This document shows positions 62,485 through 64,000 of a stretch of DNA of 64,000 bases, piece by piece. The notes below the pieces were generated by a model. It did not search any database. It worked only from the letters and a program-made list of their open reading frames with translations, and was not told where the DNA came from. Position numbers and translations under genes: made by a program. The DNA is from Hyaloraphidium curvatum (Eukaryota; Monoblepharomycota; Hyaloraphidiomycetes; Hyaloraphidiales; Hyaloraphidiaceae): assembly GCA_025558095.1 (NCBI GenBank), contig JAIVFI010000004.1:496001-560000 (forward strand), read 5' to 3'. Position 1 is the first letter of the stretch. Each line of letters opens with the position of its first letter.

Positions 62485-63175
62485 TGCAGATGGCCGCGCA
62501 GAAGCTGCTCCCAGACGGGGGCACGGGGAACCAAGGCGTGCAGTCCGTCCGCCGGCGGTTGCCGTCCCCTCCCCTTCCCTCCCCGGGCGCCGACCCCGCC
62601 CCGCCACACCGGCACCGCTTCCGGCGCCTCCCCCCGCACCTCGCCGGGCCGCTCCCTCCCCCGCCGCGCAGCCCGCGGACGGCGTGCGCGTGTTTGCTTC
62701 GGGGCCGCATTGGGGGCTGGTGACCGCGGGCGGTCCGCGGGTCTTCCGATCCAAACCAAGCGTTCGCCGCCCGGGTCAGGACGGACGGGAGCGGATGGGT
62801 GCGAATGGGGAGCACGGATGGTGGATGGATGCTCCGAAGGAAGTGGATGGGAGGGATTGGGGCTGGATGGTGGGGACGGGGAGGGAAGGGGACCGGAGGG
62901 AGACGGTGGCGGGGTGGGGAGTAGATCGAGGGACCGGGTGGCCGTTTGGGGCCAGCGGGACGGCAGATGAAATCGATCTCGATACGCAGGAAAGAATCCG
63001 GCACCTCGGCCACGGGTTGAGCGGCGGCACCCTGGATTTCGAGGGTCGGGATACCGTTGCCCAGTTTCGATGATTGGGACCCGCGTACCACGACCGATCC
63101 CATCGGAAACCGTACGGAGGGGCGGGCAGGAGTGGTGCAGCGGCCCGTCCCTGTGCGGCCGCGGGACATCCGGCG
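62485..63175. other. 691-bp region upstream of the DP gene
   Basis: May begin with a terminal exon of the preceding gene (62487-62560). The remainder is very GC-rich with GGGAGGG/GGATGG-type runs around 62,790-62,930. No firm gene. Confidence 0.4.
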
Positions 63176-64000
63176 ATGCGGCAGCGCGGCGCGGGGCCCG
63201 CGGGCCCGTCAGTGGAGGGGACGCGGGACGGCGCCGCGCCGGCCGACGACGAGAACTCGCTGCGCGCGCTGACGCGGGCGGTTGTGCGCGTGCTGCAGCG
63301 GGAGGGCGCCGCGCCGTACGGCGACGTCGTGCGGTGCGCGGCGGTCGAGCTGGGAAGGCACGGCGCGCAGGGGCCGCAGGGAGGGCAGCCCGGCCAGCCC
63401 GCACGCGACGACAAGACGCTGCGCCGCCGCGTGTACGACGTGCTGAGCGTGCTGGCTGCCGTCGGCGCGATTTCCCGCGACGGCCGCACGGTCGTCTGGC
63501 GCGGCATGCCCTCCCCGAACCCCGCTCCCCCGCCTCCCCCTCCCCCGGCCCCCTCCCTCCCCACTGCGGACCTCGCCGCCCTCGTCGCCGAGAAGCGCCG
63601 CGCCCTCCAGCGCGCCCGCGAGGCGCACGACCTCCTGCGCTCGCTCGTCACGCGCAACGCGCTGCGCCCCTCGCCCGACGAGCGCGCGCGGGTGCACCTG
63701 CCCTTCGTCCTGCTCGTGTGCGAAAAGGGCACCGAGGTCGACATACAGACCGCGGACAACTCGCACGAGGTGCTGTTCCAGTTCGACGGCGCGTTCGAGG
63801 TCCTCGATGTGGGTTGCTGCCCCGGCACTGTGGAAAACACCTCCCCTGACCACCTCTCCATTGCTTCGCAATGTTTAGGACGCAGCGACCCTCCGCATGC
63901 TCAACCTCCCTCCCCCCATGGACCTCCCCGCCCCGGACCTCCCCCATCCCTCCCCCGCCCCACCGGATCCCGACCCCGCCCCGCTGGACCCCGATCCCGG
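63176..64000 (+). CDS. E2F dimerisation partner DP transcription factor, N-terminal part
   Basis: Partial gene running off the right edge. Exon 1 63176-63808, a 71-nt intron 63809-63879 (GTGGGT...TTTAG), exon 2 from 63880. Winged-helix DNA-binding region: NSLRALTRAVVRVLQREG, TLRRRVYDVLSVLAAVGAIS, RDGRTVVWRG, where the E2F/DP signature RRxYDxxNVL appears as RRVYDVLSVL. Then the DP dimerisation domain: LVAEKRRALQRAREAHDLLR, SLVTRNALRP, VHLPFVLLVCEKGTEVDIQT, and HEVLFQFDGAFEVLD joined by splicing to DAATLRML, matching FNFDxxFEIHDDxEVLKRMG of DP proteins. A Pro-rich insert separates the two domains. DP pairs with E2F to control G1/S genes. Most Dikarya lack E2F/DP, so this is a lineage marker. 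Upstream start extension is possible. Confidence 0.85.
   Translation, partial: MRQRGAGPAGPSVEGTRDGAAPADDENSLRALTRAVVRVLQREGAAPYGDVVRCAAVELGRHGAQGPQGGQPGQPARDDKTLRRRVYDVLSVLAAVGAISRDGRTVVWRGMPSPNPAPPPPPPPAPSLPTADLAALVAEKRRALQRAREAHDLLRSLVTRNALRPSPDERARVHLPFVLLVCEKGTEVDIQTADNSHEVLFQFDGAFEVLDVGCCPGTVENTSPDHLSIASQCLGRSDPPHAQPPSPHGPPRPGPPPSLPRPTGSRPRPAGPRSR

Noticed and set aside
1-64000. Bacterial origin of the contig (Fic, beta-lactamase-like, MATE and histidine kinase genes)
   Set aside because: Dense short spliceosomal introns, including in the lactamase-like and kinase genes, and nuclear housekeeping genes show it is eukaryotic.
1-64000. tRNA, rRNA or CRISPR features
   Set aside because: No cloverleaf with A/B boxes, rRNA signature or regularly spaced short repeats was seen on either strand.

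Overview
The window is nuclear DNA of a GC-rich eukaryote, most likely an early-diverging (zoosporic-type) fungus. Reasons: almost every conserved gene is split by many very short introns (about 85 placed by me, mostly 50-65 nt, donors nearly all GTG-type such as GTGGGT, GTGCGT or GTGAGT, frequent CTGAC/CTAAC branch-like motifs). The gene set mixes fungal-type proteins (Rna14, Utp4, Tom40, hybrid histidine kinase, CotH-like kinase) with genes lost from most yeasts and moulds (an E2F partner DP, cobalamin adenosyltransferase, a single-chain biotin-dependent carboxylase, BCKDH E1-alpha). No genus is asserted.

Layout. 1-11,100: densely packed housekeeping genes: APC/C subunit Cdc16 (partial), a THP3/LENG8 SAC3-family protein, SSU-processome Utp4, cob(I)alamin adenosyltransferase and cleavage factor Rna14/CstF77. 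11,000-25,300: Tom40, a GYF-domain translation regulator with an eIF4E-binding-like motif, a membrane-anchored class-C beta-lactamase-like hydrolase, a MATE transporter and a fumarate reductase fused to cytochrome b5.

25,500-32,500: an unusual two-gene module: gene A (1016 aa, acidic N-terminus, repeated C2HC fingers, then a run of Cys clusters) and gene B (1125 aa, Cys-rich C-terminus), neither recognised. A shortened, decayed copy of the same pair in the same order lies at 38,395-40,114. Between the copies are a single-polypeptide acyl-CoA carboxylase (BC-BCCP-CT) and about 700 bp of three degenerate ~290-bp tandem repeats.

40,200-51,500: PAS hybrid histidine kinase, a small Pro/Tyr-rich gene, a Rab3GAP2 N-terminal-domain protein, VPS4, then three tandem paralogues of an unrecognised ~330-aa family (the first broken by a 1-nt shift), and a short-chain dehydrogenase. 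51,800-64,000: possible small mitochondrial protein, F-box/LRR protein, BCKDH E1-alpha, a four-TM protein, a MYND-CotH gene with several frame breaks, a Fic protein with an altered active site, small Cys-rich genes, and the start of a DP transcription factor.

Functional themes: mRNA 3' processing and mRNP biogenesis, ribosome biogenesis, mitochondrial import and organic-acid/branched-chain catabolism (BCKDH, acyl-CoA carboxylase and B12 adenosyltransferase could together feed propionyl-CoA to succinyl-CoA, an inference). The accessory genes (A/B module, tandem family, CotH, Fic, lactamase-like) are the parts most worth following. Gene models were built by hand from reading frames plus GT-AG sites and checked for frame closure; none has transcript support.
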